Shown here piece after piece: positions 8,053-16,037 of a DNA stretch of 64,000 nucleotides. The stretch's first letter is position 1. The number at the start of each line of letters is the position of its first letter. The notes under the pieces were generated by a model. It was not told the origin of the DNA. It saw nothing but the letters and a program-made list of their open reading frames with translations, and searched no databases. The stretch covers positions 310,001 through 374,000 of the forward strand of contig NZ_JAINVZ010000005.1 of assembly GCF_019890615.1 (NCBI RefSeq), written 5' to 3'. This DNA is from Streptantibioticus parmotrematis (GTDB lineage: Bacteria; Actinomycetota; Actinomycetes; Streptomycetales; Streptomycetaceae). The translations under genes and the position numbers were made by a program.

Positions 8053-8904
8053 TCAACCGCTGGTGGCGAAGTCCTGGAGGCCGACCACCCGCAGCAGCCG
8101 CAGCCGCTCGTGACTCTCGCTCCCCGGGCGGGCGGTGAGCACCACCAGCCGTTGGGCGTGGTCGTCGCTGAGCAGCACTTCGCAGTCCAACTCCAGCAGC
8201 CCGACGACCGGATGGACGAACCGCTTGGTCGCGCGTCGCCGTACGGCCACCTCGTGCTCGTCCCACACCGCGACGAACTCCGGGCTTCGCTCGCGCAGTC
8301 GGCGCACCAGCGCGGTCACCCTCGGGTCGTCGGGCCGGGCCGCCGCGACCGCCCGCAGGTTGGCGACGTGCGCGCGGACGTGGTCGGCGCGGTCCTCGGG
8401 CGGCACGGCGTCGAGCGCTGCGGGATCGGTGAACAGGCGTACGAGCAGGTTGCGTTGGTGCGGCGGGCGGGACGCCGCGTCACCGGACAGCGCGACCGAC
8501 ATGGCGTTCTGCGCGAGGACGTCACCGGTGTCGCTGACCACCATGGCGGGCGTGTCGTCCAGCCGGTCGAGGATCAGCAGGAGCCCGGGTCGCACGTGAT
8601 CCGTCGTCCGCCGGTCGCGGGGCGGTTCCTGTCCGGCCAGGTGGAACAGGTGGTCGCGTTCGTCGTCGGTGAGCCGCAGCCCGCGGGCCAGCGAGCCGAG
8701 GATCTGCCGGGACGGATACGGGCCGCGGGCCTGCTCCAGGCGGGTGTAGTAGTCCGCCGACATGTCCGCGAGCCGGGCCACCTCCTCGCGACGCAGTCCG
8801 GGCGTGCGCCGCCGGGGACCGCTGCTCAGGCCCACGTCCGCCGGGGCGAGGCGTTCGCGGCTGCGCCGCAGGAAGTCGGCGAGTCCGGCACGGTCGAGAT
8901 CCAC
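8053..8904 (-). CDS. XRE-type helix-turn-helix regulator with MmyB-like ligand-binding domain
   Basis: 283 residues. The N-terminal part (G-L-A-D-F-L-R-R-S-R-E-R-L, then R-R-T-P-G-L-R-R-E-E-V-A-R-L-A and S-A-D-Y-Y-T-R-L-E-Q) is the hallmark of the large actinobacterial HTH plus MmyB-like family. The C-terminal 170 residues are the PAS-like ligand domain. The GTG start at 8902-8904 lies directly behind GGAGGT, unusually close, so the start is uncertain. Divergent from the epimerase gene at 9037; the inverted repeat 8935-8959 between them is the likely operator. Confidence 0.88.
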   Translation of the reverse strand: MDLDRAGLADFLRRSRERLAPADVGLSSGPRRRTPGLRREEVARLADMSADYYTRLEQARGPYPSRQILGSLARGLRLTDDERDHLFHLAGQEPPRDRRTTDHVRPGLLLILDRLDDTPAMVVSDTGDVLAQNAMSVALSGDAASRPPHQRNLLVRLFTDPAALDAVPPEDRADHVRAHVANLRAVAAARPDDPRVTALVRRLRERSPEFVAVWDEHEVAVRRRATKRFVHPVVGLLELDCEVLLSDDHAQRLVVLTARPGSESHERLRLLRVVGLQDFATSG

Positions 8905-8934
8905 ACCTCCAGCATGCGCCCGGGCGCGGACCGT

Positions 8935-8959
8935 ATCCAGGGTCTGCCGATCCCTGGAT
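8935..8959. promoter_or_regulatory. Inverted repeat in divergent promoter, operator candidate
   Basis: ATCCAGGG (8935-8942) and CCCTGGAT (8952-8959), perfect 8-bp arms with a 9-nt spacer, between the HTH regulator and the divergent epimerase. Confidence 0.6.
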
Positions 8960-9036
8960 CGCCCGGTCTCTCCCGCCGTGGCGGAGGCGGCCGCACGGTG
9001 GTGGTGAACGGGACCGGGACGATAAAGGAGCGACCG

Positions 9037-9900
9037 ATGGTGATCCTGGTGACGGGTGCGACGGGACAGGTGGGCAGCCGGTTCGTGCCCCGGCTGCTGG
9101 ACCGCGTGCCGGACGGCACGACCGTACGGGTGCTGGTGCGGGACGAGCGGCGGGCGGAACCGTTCGCCGCGCGGGGCGCCCAGGTCGCGGTGGGCGAGAT
9201 GCGGGACCCCGCCGTGGTGCGCGCGGCGCTGAAGGGCGTGGACGCCGTGGTCAACATCGCGGCCGCCTTCCGCGGCGTGCCGGAGGAGGAGGCGTGGGAG
9301 GTGAACGCGCACGCCGCGCTCGCACTCGGCGAGGCCGCGGCCGAGGCGGGGGTGGGCCGGTTCGTCCAGGTCAGCACCAACCTCGTCTACGGTCTCGGCC
9401 GCGGCCGACCGCACGAGGAGGACGACGCCTCGCAGCCGGGCGGGCCGCTGTGGGGCGCCTACCCCGCGTCCAAGGCGGAGGCCGAACGGACCCTGCTCGC
9501 GCTGCACCGCGAGCGCGGACTCGACGTGCGCGTCGGGCGACTGGCGTTCGTCTACGGGGACGGCGACCCGCACCTGTCGCAGTCCACCCGCCTCGCCCAG
9601 CGGTGGCCGGGCTGCCGACGGCTCCAGATGGTGCACCACGCCGACGTGGCCCAGGGGTTGCTGCGGCTGCTGTTCACCGAGGGCATCGCGGGCCGGGCGT
9701 ACAACATCGCCGACGAGGCGCCGTGCACCCTGGTCGAGTTGCACCAGCTCAACCACACGCCGGTACCGGACGGCCTCGGCACGCAGCTCGACGACGACCC
9801 GTGGTCCGGCATCGTCTCGGTCGAACGAGCGCGCCGCGAGCTGGGGTTCAGGCCGGTGTACCCGACGGTGTGGACGGCGCGCGAGGCGGGAGCGCTGTGA
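9037..9900 (+). CDS. NAD(P)-dependent epimerase/dehydratase (extended SDR)
   Basis: 287 residues from ATG 9037, preceded by AAAGGAG. The N-terminal T-G-A-T-G-Q-V-G motif binds NAD(P), and the catalytic Y-x3-K is present as Y-P-A-S-K near residue 145, with an upstream Ser in V-S-T-N. The C-terminal part (F-V-Y-G-D-G-D) fits sugar-nucleotide epimerase-like SDRs, but no sugar pathway genes are nearby. Divergent from the HTH regulator and probably under its control. Confidence 0.87.
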   Translation: MVILVTGATGQVGSRFVPRLLDRVPDGTTVRVLVRDERRAEPFAARGAQVAVGEMRDPAVVRAALKGVDAVVNIAAAFRGVPEEEAWEVNAHAALALGEAAAEAGVGRFVQVSTNLVYGLGRGRPHEEDDASQPGGPLWGAYPASKAEAERTLLALHRERGLDVRVGRLAFVYGDGDPHLSQSTRLAQRWPGCRRLQMVHHADVAQGLLRLLFTEGIAGRAYNIADEAPCTLVELHQLNHTPVPDGLGTQLDDDPWSGIVSVERARRELGFRPVYPTVWTAREAGAL

Positions 9901-9930
9901 AAGCGGGGCCTGAGCCGAGCACACGGTACG

Positions 9931-9944
9931 CCGGAAAACCGGCC
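9931..9944. terminator. Short GC hairpin between convergent genes
   Basis: GCCGG-AAAA-CCGGC, a 5-bp stem with an A4 loop, followed by a C-rich run. It lies between the stops of the epimerase (9900) and TetR (9953) genes and is weak by itself. Confidence 0.35.
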
Positions 9945-9952
9945 CCCGGGGT

Positions 9953-10540
9953 CTAGCGTGCGGTGTCGGCGAGCACCGCGGCCACTGACCGTTCGAGGTC
10001 CGCGGTGTGCGGCGGTGCGTGTTCCTTGCCGGCCAGCAGCAGGTGGGCCGCGCCGATCAGGGTCGGCGCGAGCGCGTCGGTGTCGGCGTCGGCCGCGAGC
10101 CGGCCCAGGTCCCGTTCGGCGACGAGGTAGGAGCGCACCATCCCGGTCGCCTCCGTCAGCACCGGGAGGCCGCCTCCGGTCGCCTCGCGGAGCCTGGTGC
10201 GCACCGCGTCGCGGGAGATCACCAGGCCGACCATGCCCAGCGTCACGGGCTCGAACAGGTCAGCCAAGGCGTGAGTGAGGTTGCCGACGACGCTGCCGGT
10301 GCCGGCGGACTCGCGCAGGACGGCGGCCCGGGCCTCGATCCCGGTGACGCGCGCCGCCACGAACTCGGTGAGGAAGCCGTCGAAGTCCGGGAAGTGCCGG
10401 TGCAGCAGGCCCTTGGACACTCCGGCCTCGGTGGTGACCGCCCGGCTGGTCAGCCCGTTCGCCCCGTCCCGCAGCAGGACCCGCTCCGCGGCGGCGAAGA
10501 GCTGCTCACGCGCGTCGCGCATGGCGATCCCGGTCGGCAC
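9953..10540 (-). CDS. TetR family transcriptional regulator
   Basis: 195 residues. The HTH (G-L-T-S-R-A-V-T-T-E-A-G-V-S-K-G-L-L-H-R-H-F) lies at about 29-50 and the rest is a ligand-binding helical domain. The GTG start 10538-10540 sits behind GGAGG at good spacing; an inner ATG at residue 7 is the alternative. Divergent from a methyltransferase gene across two copies of a palindrome (10591-10635), so it very probably represses itself and the methyltransferase. Confidence 0.88.
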   Translation of the reverse strand: MPTGIAMRDAREQLFAAAERVLLRDGANGLTSRAVTTEAGVSKGLLHRHFPDFDGFLTEFVAARVTGIEARAAVLRESAGTGSVVGNLTHALADLFEPVTLGMVGLVISRDAVRTRLREATGGGLPVLTEATGMVRSYLVAERDLGRLAADADTDALAPTLIGAAHLLLAGKEHAPPHTADLERSVAAVLADTAR

Positions 10541-10590
10541 CGCCCACCTCCCCCTCTGACCCCTCTGGCAAGGAACACGCGCACCCGTTG

Positions 10591-10635
10591 TAGAGTGGGC
10601 GACCGCCCATTTAGAGTGGGCGTATGCCCACTCTA
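10591..10635. promoter_or_regulatory. Double TetR operator overlapping a start codon
   Basis: The right copy is perfect: TAGAGTGGGC (10612-10621), 4-nt spacer, GCCCACTCTA (10626-10635). The left copy starts 21 bp earlier (10591) with the same left arm and a degraded right arm. The ATG of the methyltransferase (10624) lies in the spacer of the right copy, so a bound repressor would cover the start codon and the transcript may be leaderless. Confidence 0.75.
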
Positions 10636-11445
10636 CCGTCGGCGCACGACGGGCGCCTCACCGGAACCGCACCCCACGCACTGCGTGCCGTGGCCGAGTC
10701 GTACGGCGCGGACACCGAACGGTACGACCGCACCCGGCCTCGCTACCCCGACGCCGTCGTACAGCGCGTCGTCGCCACCAGTCCGGGCCGCGACGTCCTC
10801 GACGTCGGGGCGGGCACCGGCATCGCCGGGCTGGCGTTCCAGGCCGCCGGATGCGCCGTGCTCGGGATCGAACCCGACGCGCGCATGGCCGAGTTCGCCC
10901 GCCGCAAGGGACTCGACGTCGAGGTCGCCAAGTTCGAGGACTGGGACCCGGCCGGTCGCACCTACGACGCGCTGATCTCCGGGACGGCCTGGCACTGGAT
11001 CGACCCGGTGGCCGGAGCGGCCCGGGCGGCCGGGGTGCTGCGGCCGGGCGGTCGCCTGGCGGTGTTCTGGAACGCGTTCCGGCCCGCCCCCGAAGTCGCC
11101 GAGGCCTTCGCCGCCGTCTACGCCCGCGTACTGCCCGAATCGCCCCTCTACCGGCGCGGCATGGCGGGCCCCGGCGCCTACGCGAGTCTGATCACCCGGG
11201 CGTCCGACGGGCTCGGCCGGTCCGGCGCGTTCGGCGAGCCCGAGCAGTGGGAAGTCGCGTGGGACCGCGACTACACCCGCGAGGAGTGGCTCGACCAACT
11301 GCCCACGTTCGGCGGCCACGGCACGCTGCCGCCCGAGGACCTGGACGCGCTCCTCACCGGCATCGGCGAAGCCGTCGACGCGATGGGCGGACGCTTCACC
11401 ATGCGCTATGCGACGGTGGTCCTGACGAGCACGCGCGCTTCCTGA
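10624..11445 (+). CDS. Class I SAM-dependent methyltransferase
   Basis: 273 residues. Motif I is D-V-L-D-V-G-A-G-T-G-I-A near 58-69, the acidic residue after strand 2 is in G-I-E-P-D, and motif IV is S-G-T-A-W-H-W-I-D. The W-H-W-I-D signature is common in small-molecule methyltransferases of this branch; the substrate is unknown. The ATG lies inside the TetR operator and no ribosome binding site is visible upstream, so leaderless translation is likely. Controlled by the divergent TetR. Confidence 0.85.
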   Translation: MPTLPSAHDGRLTGTAPHALRAVAESYGADTERYDRTRPRYPDAVVQRVVATSPGRDVLDVGAGTGIAGLAFQAAGCAVLGIEPDARMAEFARRKGLDVEVAKFEDWDPAGRTYDALISGTAWHWIDPVAGAARAAGVLRPGGRLAVFWNAFRPAPEVAEAFAAVYARVLPESPLYRRGMAGPGAYASLITRASDGLGRSGAFGEPEQWEVAWDRDYTREEWLDQLPTFGGHGTLPPEDLDALLTGIGEAVDAMGGRFTMRYATVVLTSTRAS

Positions 11446-11504
11446 ACAGCGTCGGGCGGGCATGAAGGCGGTGACGGGAACGGCACGGGCGCGAGCCTCG
11501 ATCG

Positions 11505-11870
11505 CTACGCCGCCGGTCCGGAATCGCCGACTTCGATGTACTCGAAGACCGATCCGTCGGGGTGGCGGGCGATCAGCCGGGCGCCGTTGGGGGCCGGGGC
11601 CGGACCGTCGAGAACCTGTCCGCCCGCGCCCTCGACGGCACTGACCACAGGTCCGAGTTCCCGCACCAGGACGGTCGCCACCCGGTCGCGGTACGCCTCG
11701 GTCGCGCCGCTGAGCAACAGGAACGGCCCGACGCGGGCCAGTTCGACGTCGCGAAAGGCGAAGCGGGTGACCTCCGTGTCCTGGGCCAGTTGCCGGTACA
11801 GGGGGATCGCCGCTTCGAGGTCCTCGACGAAGACGCGGGCGACGACACCGGTGATGTTGGGGAACGACAT
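11505..11870 (-). CDS. VOC superfamily (glyoxalase/dioxygenase fold) protein
   Basis: 121 residues with the beta-alpha-beta-beta-beta repeat of the vicinal oxygen chelate fold: V-V-A-R-V-F-V-E-D-L-E-A-A-I-P-L-Y opens the first repeat, and the end (D-G-S-V-F-E-Y-I-E) carries the acidic metal-ligand position. Such single-domain members act as dimers in resistance, isomerisation or cleavage reactions; nothing here sets the substrate. Single gene between convergent or unrelated neighbours. Confidence 0.75.
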   Translation of the reverse strand: MSFPNITGVVARVFVEDLEAAIPLYRQLAQDTEVTRFAFRDVELARVGPFLLLSGATEAYRDRVATVLVRELGPVVSAVEGAGGQVLDGPAPAPNGARLIARHPDGSVFEYIEVGDSGPAA

Positions 11871-11948
11871 GTCCGTCCAACGACGGGGCCCCGCCGGTGT
11901 ATGCCCGCCCGCGGCCCCACCCTCGCGGGGGAGAACCCGGCCCGGCGC

Positions 11949-13196
11949 TCAAGCCTCCGGGACCGGCTGCGGGACCGGCTGCGGGGCGGGCGGGCCCACG
12001 TACCGGGCCGCCGGTCGGATGATCTTGCTGTCCTCCGCCTGCTCGAGGATGTTCGCGCTCCACCCGACCGCGCGGGCCGCGGCGAACGTCGGCGTGAACA
12101 TCTCCCGCGGCAGCCCGCTCAGCTCCATGACCACCCCCGCGTAGAACTCCACGTTGGTGTGCAGCTCCCTGCCGGGCTTGAGCTCGGCGAGTATGGCCTC
12201 CACGCGTTCCTCCACCGTGACGGCGAAGTCCACGAGCGGGCCGCCCATCTCCTGGGCGATGGCCTTGAGCATGCGTGAACGCGGGTCCTCGGTGCGGTAG
12301 ACGGGGTGGCCGAATCCCATGATGCGGTCGCCCGCCAGTACGTGTTCGCGGATCCAGGGGTCGATGCGGTCCACCGTGCCGATGGCGTCGAGCGTGTCCA
12401 GGGCCCGGCTCGGCGCCCCGCCGTGCAACGGCCCCGAGAGGGCGCCGATCGCCCCCGCCAGGCAGCCGGCCAGGTCGGCGCCGGTGGACGCGATGACCCG
12501 AGCGGTGAACGTCGACGCGTTGAAACCGTGGTCCACGGTGGAGACCAGATACCGCTCGACGGCCCGTGCGCGAACGGCATCCGGTTCCGAACCCGTCACC
12601 ATATAGAGGTAGTTGGCGGCGTACGGCAGGTCGGGCCGGGGCTCGACGGGCTCCAGACCGCGCCCGAGCCGGTGGAGCGCCGCGAGGAGTGTGGGCACGA
12701 GCGCGCAGGCGGTGACCGCGTCGTCCAGCCGCTGCCCGCGGTCGATGTCGTACAGCGGTTGGAACCCCGACGCGGCTCCGGCGAGCGAGAGCGCGGTGCG
12801 CAGTCCGGCGAGCGGACCGCCGGACGCTCCGGCGCGGGCTATGGCGGGAAGCACGTCACGGACGGCGGGCGGCAGGGACCGGGCCTCCGTCGTACGGGCG
12901 GTGAACGCGGCGCGCTGGGCGGCGTCCGGAAGCGTGCCGTGGAGCATCAGGTGCCAGACGTCCTCGAAGCCGCGGGTCTCCGCGAGGTCGACGGCCGAGT
13001 ACTGGCGGTAGTGGTAGAAGCCCTCGGTGCCGCGGACGTCGCCCAGGGCGGTTTCGGCGACGACGACGCCTTTGAGGCCGCGGGGGACGTCGTGGGCGTG
13101 GATGGCGGGCGAGGCGGGCGAGGCGGGGGCGGTGGGAGCCGTGGAAGCCGTGGCGGTGGAAGCGGTGTCTGCCTGAGCGAGGGGGGTGGTGGGCAT
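11949..13196 (-). CDS. Citrate synthase / 2-methylcitrate synthase family enzyme
   Basis: 415 residues from ATG 13194-13196, preceded by GGAGGA. It condenses acetyl-CoA (or propionyl-CoA) with oxaloacetate. The first catalytic His is in L-H-G-G-A-P and the second in G-F-G-H-P-V-Y-R. At the third catalytic position, usually Asp in N-V-D-F-Y, this protein has N-V-E-F-Y. The first 35 residues are an Ala/Thr/Ser/Pro-rich extension. It is divergent from a second citrate-synthase-like gene with an HTH domain; the pair shares a promoter region with a clear inverted repeat. Confidence 0.88.
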   Translation of the reverse strand: MPTTPLAQADTASTATASTAPTAPASPASPAIHAHDVPRGLKGVVVAETALGDVRGTEGFYHYRQYSAVDLAETRGFEDVWHLMLHGTLPDAAQRAAFTARTTEARSLPPAVRDVLPAIARAGASGGPLAGLRTALSLAGAASGFQPLYDIDRGQRLDDAVTACALVPTLLAALHRLGRGLEPVEPRPDLPYAANYLYMVTGSEPDAVRARAVERYLVSTVDHGFNASTFTARVIASTGADLAGCLAGAIGALSGPLHGGAPSRALDTLDAIGTVDRIDPWIREHVLAGDRIMGFGHPVYRTEDPRSRMLKAIAQEMGGPLVDFAVTVEERVEAILAELKPGRELHTNVEFYAGVVMELSGLPREMFTPTFAAARAVGWSANILEQAEDSKIIRPAARYVGPPAPQPVPQPVPEA

Positions 13197-13251
13197 GATG
13201 AGAGGTCCTCCTTGAGGGTTGATTCGACTGTCCATTGTTGATGTAGTTCTT

Positions 13252-13288
13252 GTCAATGTTGATTAACGAGTGCACAGTCAACATTGAC
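13252..13288. promoter_or_regulatory. Inverted repeat operator between the two citrate synthases
   Basis: GTCAATGTTGA (13252-13262) and TCAACATTGAC (13278-13288) are perfect 11-bp arms, with centres about 26 bp apart. Related CATTG/TTGAT elements occur at about 13233-13242 and 13322-13331. The whole 149-bp region is clearly AT-richer than its surroundings. Likely bound by the HTH-citrate synthase fusion encoded next to it. Confidence 0.65.
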
Positions 13289-13345
13289 TTGAAGGTGGAT
13301 GCATGGACTGATGCATACCGACACATTGATCAGGTGGGGCATGAC

Positions 13346-14647
13346 ATGACTGAGCAGCCGACGACGACGCACGACCGCGAGCCGCACGACCGCGAGCCGG
13401 GCCGCCGCCCGCCGCAGCGGCTCAGCACCAAAGAGGCCGCCGAACGCCTCGGCGTGAAGCCGGAGACGCTCTACGCCTACGTCAGCCGTGGCCTCCTGAG
13501 CAGCCACCGCCTCCAGGGCCGACGCGGATCCACCTTCGACGCCGAGGAGGTCGACGCCCTCGCCCACCGCGGCAGGAACGTACGCCCGGCGACCGGTGAC
13601 GAGCCGCCCGCCACCCCCAGCGCCGTCTCCCTGCGCACCGGCATCACGTTGATCACCGACGACCACTACTACTTCCGGGGCGTTCCCGCCGTCGAACTCG
13701 CCCTGACCCGCGGCTACGAAGAGGCGGCCCACTGGCTGTGGACCGGGGAGGCGCGTCACGGCGTCCGGTTCACCGCACCCGAGGGTGCCCTCGCCGCGGC
13801 GGACCGGGCCGTCGCCGCCCTGCCCGCGTACAGCACGCTCACCGACCGGCTGCGCGTGGCCGCCGTCGCCGCTGCGGCAGCCGACCCGCTGCGGTTCGAC
13901 CTCTCCCCGAGCACGGTCACGGGTGCGGCGGGCGGTCTGATCGCCACGCTGGTCGACGCGCTGCCGCTGGCCGGGAACAGGACGCGGCGGCCGAGCGGTG
14001 CGATCGCCCGCCGCCTGTGGTCCCGGTTGGCACCGCAGGCCGCCGACGACCCGTCGATCTCCGTACTGCAGACGGCACTGGTGCTGCTCATCGACCACGA
14101 TCTGGCCGCCTCGACGCTGGCGGCGCGCGTCGCCGCGTCCGCGCGGGCCCACCCGTACGCGGTCGTCTCGGCGGCACTCGGCACGGTCGAGGGCCAACTG
14201 CACGGCGGCGCGAGTGGGTTGGCGCACCGGATGCTGAGCGAGGTGCTGCAACGCGGGAGCGCGGCGCCGGTGGTCTCGGACCACCTGCGCGCCGGGCGGC
14301 CGGTACCCGGGCTGGGCCATCGGCTCTACGCGGGCGAGGACCCGCGGGCGACGGCGCTGTTCGGGCTGCTGGAACGCGTTCCCCGGGCGGAACCGGTCCT
14401 GGCCGCCGCTCGCGACGTCGTCGCCGCGAGCGCCCGCGACGTGCCGGCGCACGCCAACGTCGACCTCGCGCTCGCCGTGCTGTCGGTCGCCACGGGGATG
14501 CCCGCCGAGGCCGGGGAGACCGTGTTCTCGGTGGCCCGTACGGCGGGCTGGATCGCGCACGCGTTGGAGGAGTACGCGGAGAGCCCCCTGCGGATGCGCC
14601 CGCGCGGCCGGTACGACGGCCCCATGCCACCTCAGCCGTTGCCGTAG
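13346..14647 (+). CDS. Helix-turn-helix / citrate synthase-like fusion protein
   Basis: 433 residues. The N-terminus (L-S-T-K-E-A-A-E-R-L-G-V-K-P-E-T-L-Y-A-Y-V) is a MerR/excisionase-type HTH at about residues 27-47. Residues about 95-430 are citrate-synthase-like with all three catalytic positions apparent: His in L-H-G-G-A-S, His in G-L-G-H-R-L-Y and Asp in A-N-V-D-L. It could be a metabolite-sensing regulator, an enzyme, or both. ATG 13346 is chosen over earlier in-frame starts because the HTH begins shortly after and GGTGGGG lies upstream. Divergent from the canonical citrate synthase. Confidence 0.85.
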   Translation: MTEQPTTTHDREPHDREPGRRPPQRLSTKEAAERLGVKPETLYAYVSRGLLSSHRLQGRRGSTFDAEEVDALAHRGRNVRPATGDEPPATPSAVSLRTGITLITDDHYYFRGVPAVELALTRGYEEAAHWLWTGEARHGVRFTAPEGALAAADRAVAALPAYSTLTDRLRVAAVAAAAADPLRFDLSPSTVTGAAGGLIATLVDALPLAGNRTRRPSGAIARRLWSRLAPQAADDPSISVLQTALVLLIDHDLAASTLAARVAASARAHPYAVVSAALGTVEGQLHGGASGLAHRMLSEVLQRGSAAPVVSDHLRAGRPVPGLGHRLYAGEDPRATALFGLLERVPRAEPVLAAARDVVAASARDVPAHANVDLALAVLSVATGMPAEAGETVFSVARTAGWIAHALEEYAESPLRMRPRGRYDGPMPPQPLP

Positions 14648-14674
14648 ACGTTCTCAGCCGTTGCCGTAGACCTT
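14631..14674. repeat. 22-bp tandem duplication across a stop codon
   Basis: Copies 14631-14652 and 14653-14674 differ at one position. The first holds the TAG stop (14645-14647) of the HTH-citrate synthase gene and the second repeats that triplet downstream. Confidence 0.9.
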
Positions 14675-14878
14675 CGCGGTGGCCCGCGCGGGAGCGTCCG
14701 CGGGGGCCGCGCGCCCCGGCGCACCGACCGGTGGCCGGGCCGTCCGCTGCGCCGGTGGCCAAACTCCTGCCCGGAGATCGTCCTGAATCGGCCGGAACGG
14801 GGTACCCGTCCCCTGTCGGACGGCCAGGGCACGTACGCGGCCCGGCCGGCACGTACGAGAAGACGGGAGGTGATCGCC

Positions 14879-15316
14879 GTGGCGACCACTCAGCCGCGCA
14901 CTGCCGGAGCCGTGAGGGAGCGGGATTCCCTGAGCCAGGAGCCGGTGGGCGAGCTGGTGCAGAGGGCCTCACAGCAGCTGACGGAGCTGGTGCGGGGCGA
15001 GATCAGGTTGGCACAGGCGGAGATGAAGGAGAAGGGCAAGCGGTACGGCAAGGGCGGAGGTCTCTTCGGCGGAGCCGGCCTTACCGGGTTCCTGGCCCTC
15101 GAAGCCCTGGTGGCAGCCGCCATCGCGGGCCTCGCGGTAGCGCTGCCGGTGTGGGCGTCCGCGTTGATCGTCACCGGCGTGCTCGCGGTGATCGCCGCGG
15201 TGATGGCGCTGACCGGGAAGAAGCAGGTCGGCCGGGCCGCCCCGCCGACCCCGGAGCAGGCGATCGAGAACGTCAAGGCCGACGTGGCCGAGATCAAGGA
15301 GAGTGCACACCGATGA
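14879..15316 (+). CDS. Phage-holin-3_6/DUF1469-type membrane protein
   Basis: 145 residues with an N-terminal amphipathic helix (V-G-E-L-V-Q-R-A-S-Q-Q-L-T-E-L-V-R-G-E), a Gly/Lys-rich turn and two transmembrane helices (about 68-90 and 95-115), then a soluble tail. This is the actinobacterial phage holin family/DUF1469 pattern, found on chromosomes next to DUF3618 and DUF4235 proteins, as here; despite the name there is no phage context. GTG 14879 is chosen because GGAGGT is 7 nt upstream. It overlaps the next gene by ATGA. Confidence 0.85.
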   Translation: MATTQPRTAGAVRERDSLSQEPVGELVQRASQQLTELVRGEIRLAQAEMKEKGKRYGKGGGLFGGAGLTGFLALEALVAAAIAGLAVALPVWASALIVTGVLAVIAAVMALTGKKQVGRAAPPTPEQAIENVKADVAEIKESAHR

Positions 15317-15675
15317 CTCAGCCGTCCCACGACGCACCGGCCTCCAACGATCCCGAGGACCTGCGCGCACAGGTCGAGCACTCCCGTGAGGAACTCGGGC
15401 AGACCGTCGCCGCCCTGGCCGCCAAGGCCGATGTCAAGGCCCGGGCGCAGGAGAAGGCGACCGCGGTGAAGGAACAGGTCGACGCGAAGACCGGGGAGAT
15501 CAGGGAAGGCGCCACCCGGACCGTGCGCAAGGTGCGCGACAGGCTTCCGGAGCCGGTCAGGGGCAAGGCGTCCCGGGCTGGGCAGGCGGCGCGCGGCAAT
15601 CGCGGCGCACTCCTGGTGGCGGGCACCGGCCTGGCAGCCGTCGTCTGGCTGGCCTGTCGGCGAAGGAGGGGGTGA
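15313..15675 (+). CDS. DUF3618 domain protein
   Basis: 120 residues. The pattern D-P-E-D-L-R-A-Q-V-E-H-S-R-E-E-L-G-Q-T-V at about 13-32 is characteristic of DUF3618. A long charged helix rich in Lys, Ala and Glu follows, then one transmembrane segment near the C-terminus (A-L-L-V-A-G-T-G-L-A-A-V-V-W-L) with an Arg tail. Probably a membrane-anchored envelope or stress protein. Overlaps the upstream gene by ATGA and precedes the DUF4235 gene by 4 nt, so all three form one operon. Confidence 0.88.
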   Translation: MTQPSHDAPASNDPEDLRAQVEHSREELGQTVAALAAKADVKARAQEKATAVKEQVDAKTGEIREGATRTVRKVRDRLPEPVRGKASRAGQAARGNRGALLVAGTGLAAVVWLACRRRRG

Positions 15676-15679
15676 GCCG

Positions 15680-15946
15680 GTGAAGGTCGCGAAGATCGCC
15701 TACAAGCCGGTCGGCCTGGTACTGGGCGCGGGCGGCGGGCTGGTCGCGAGCATCGTGTTCAAGCGGGTGTGGAAGATGCTCGGTCACGAGGAGGACGCGC
15801 CCGAGGCCACTGACGAGGAGCGCACCTGGCGCGAGATCCTGCTCGCCGCCGCCCTCCAGGGCGCGGTCTTCGCCGTCGTCAAGGCCGCCGTCCACCGCGC
15901 CGGCGCGACCGCCACACGCAACCTGACCGGCACCTGGCCGGACTGA
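15680..15946 (+). CDS. DUF4235 membrane protein
   Basis: 88 residues from GTG 15680. Begins K-I-A-Y-K-P-V-G-L-V-L-G and has two hydrophobic segments (about 9-28 and 53-70) around an acidic loop with R-T-W-R-E-I-L, the DUF4235 pattern. Function unknown; third gene of the holin-like/DUF3618/DUF4235 operon, which ends at the strong terminator 48 bp downstream. Confidence 0.87.
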   Translation: MKVAKIAYKPVGLVLGAGGGLVASIVFKRVWKMLGHEEDAPEATDEERTWREILLAAALQGAVFAVVKAAVHRAGATATRNLTGTWPD

Positions 15947-15993
15947 CCGCGTACGGCGCGTAGGCCTGCACGGCCCGTGCGGCGTGGACGGGA

Positions 15994-16037
15994 GGTGCGG
16001 GGTGAACGGCCCGACGGCCGTTCGCCCCGCACCTTTT
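15994..16037. terminator. 18-bp hairpin plus T-tract, intrinsic terminator
   Basis: Arms 15994-16011 and 16016-16033 pair over 18 bp with one G-T wobble around a CGAC loop, followed by TTTT at 16034-16037. A textbook intrinsic terminator for the plus-strand operon. The stem alone may also stop transcription coming from the minus-strand remnant that ends at 16037. Confidence 0.92.

Noticed and set aside
14879-15316. Prophage lysis gene (holin)
   Set aside because: The family name includes holin, but the DUF3618/DUF4235 partners and the lack of any phage genes show a chromosomal envelope operon.
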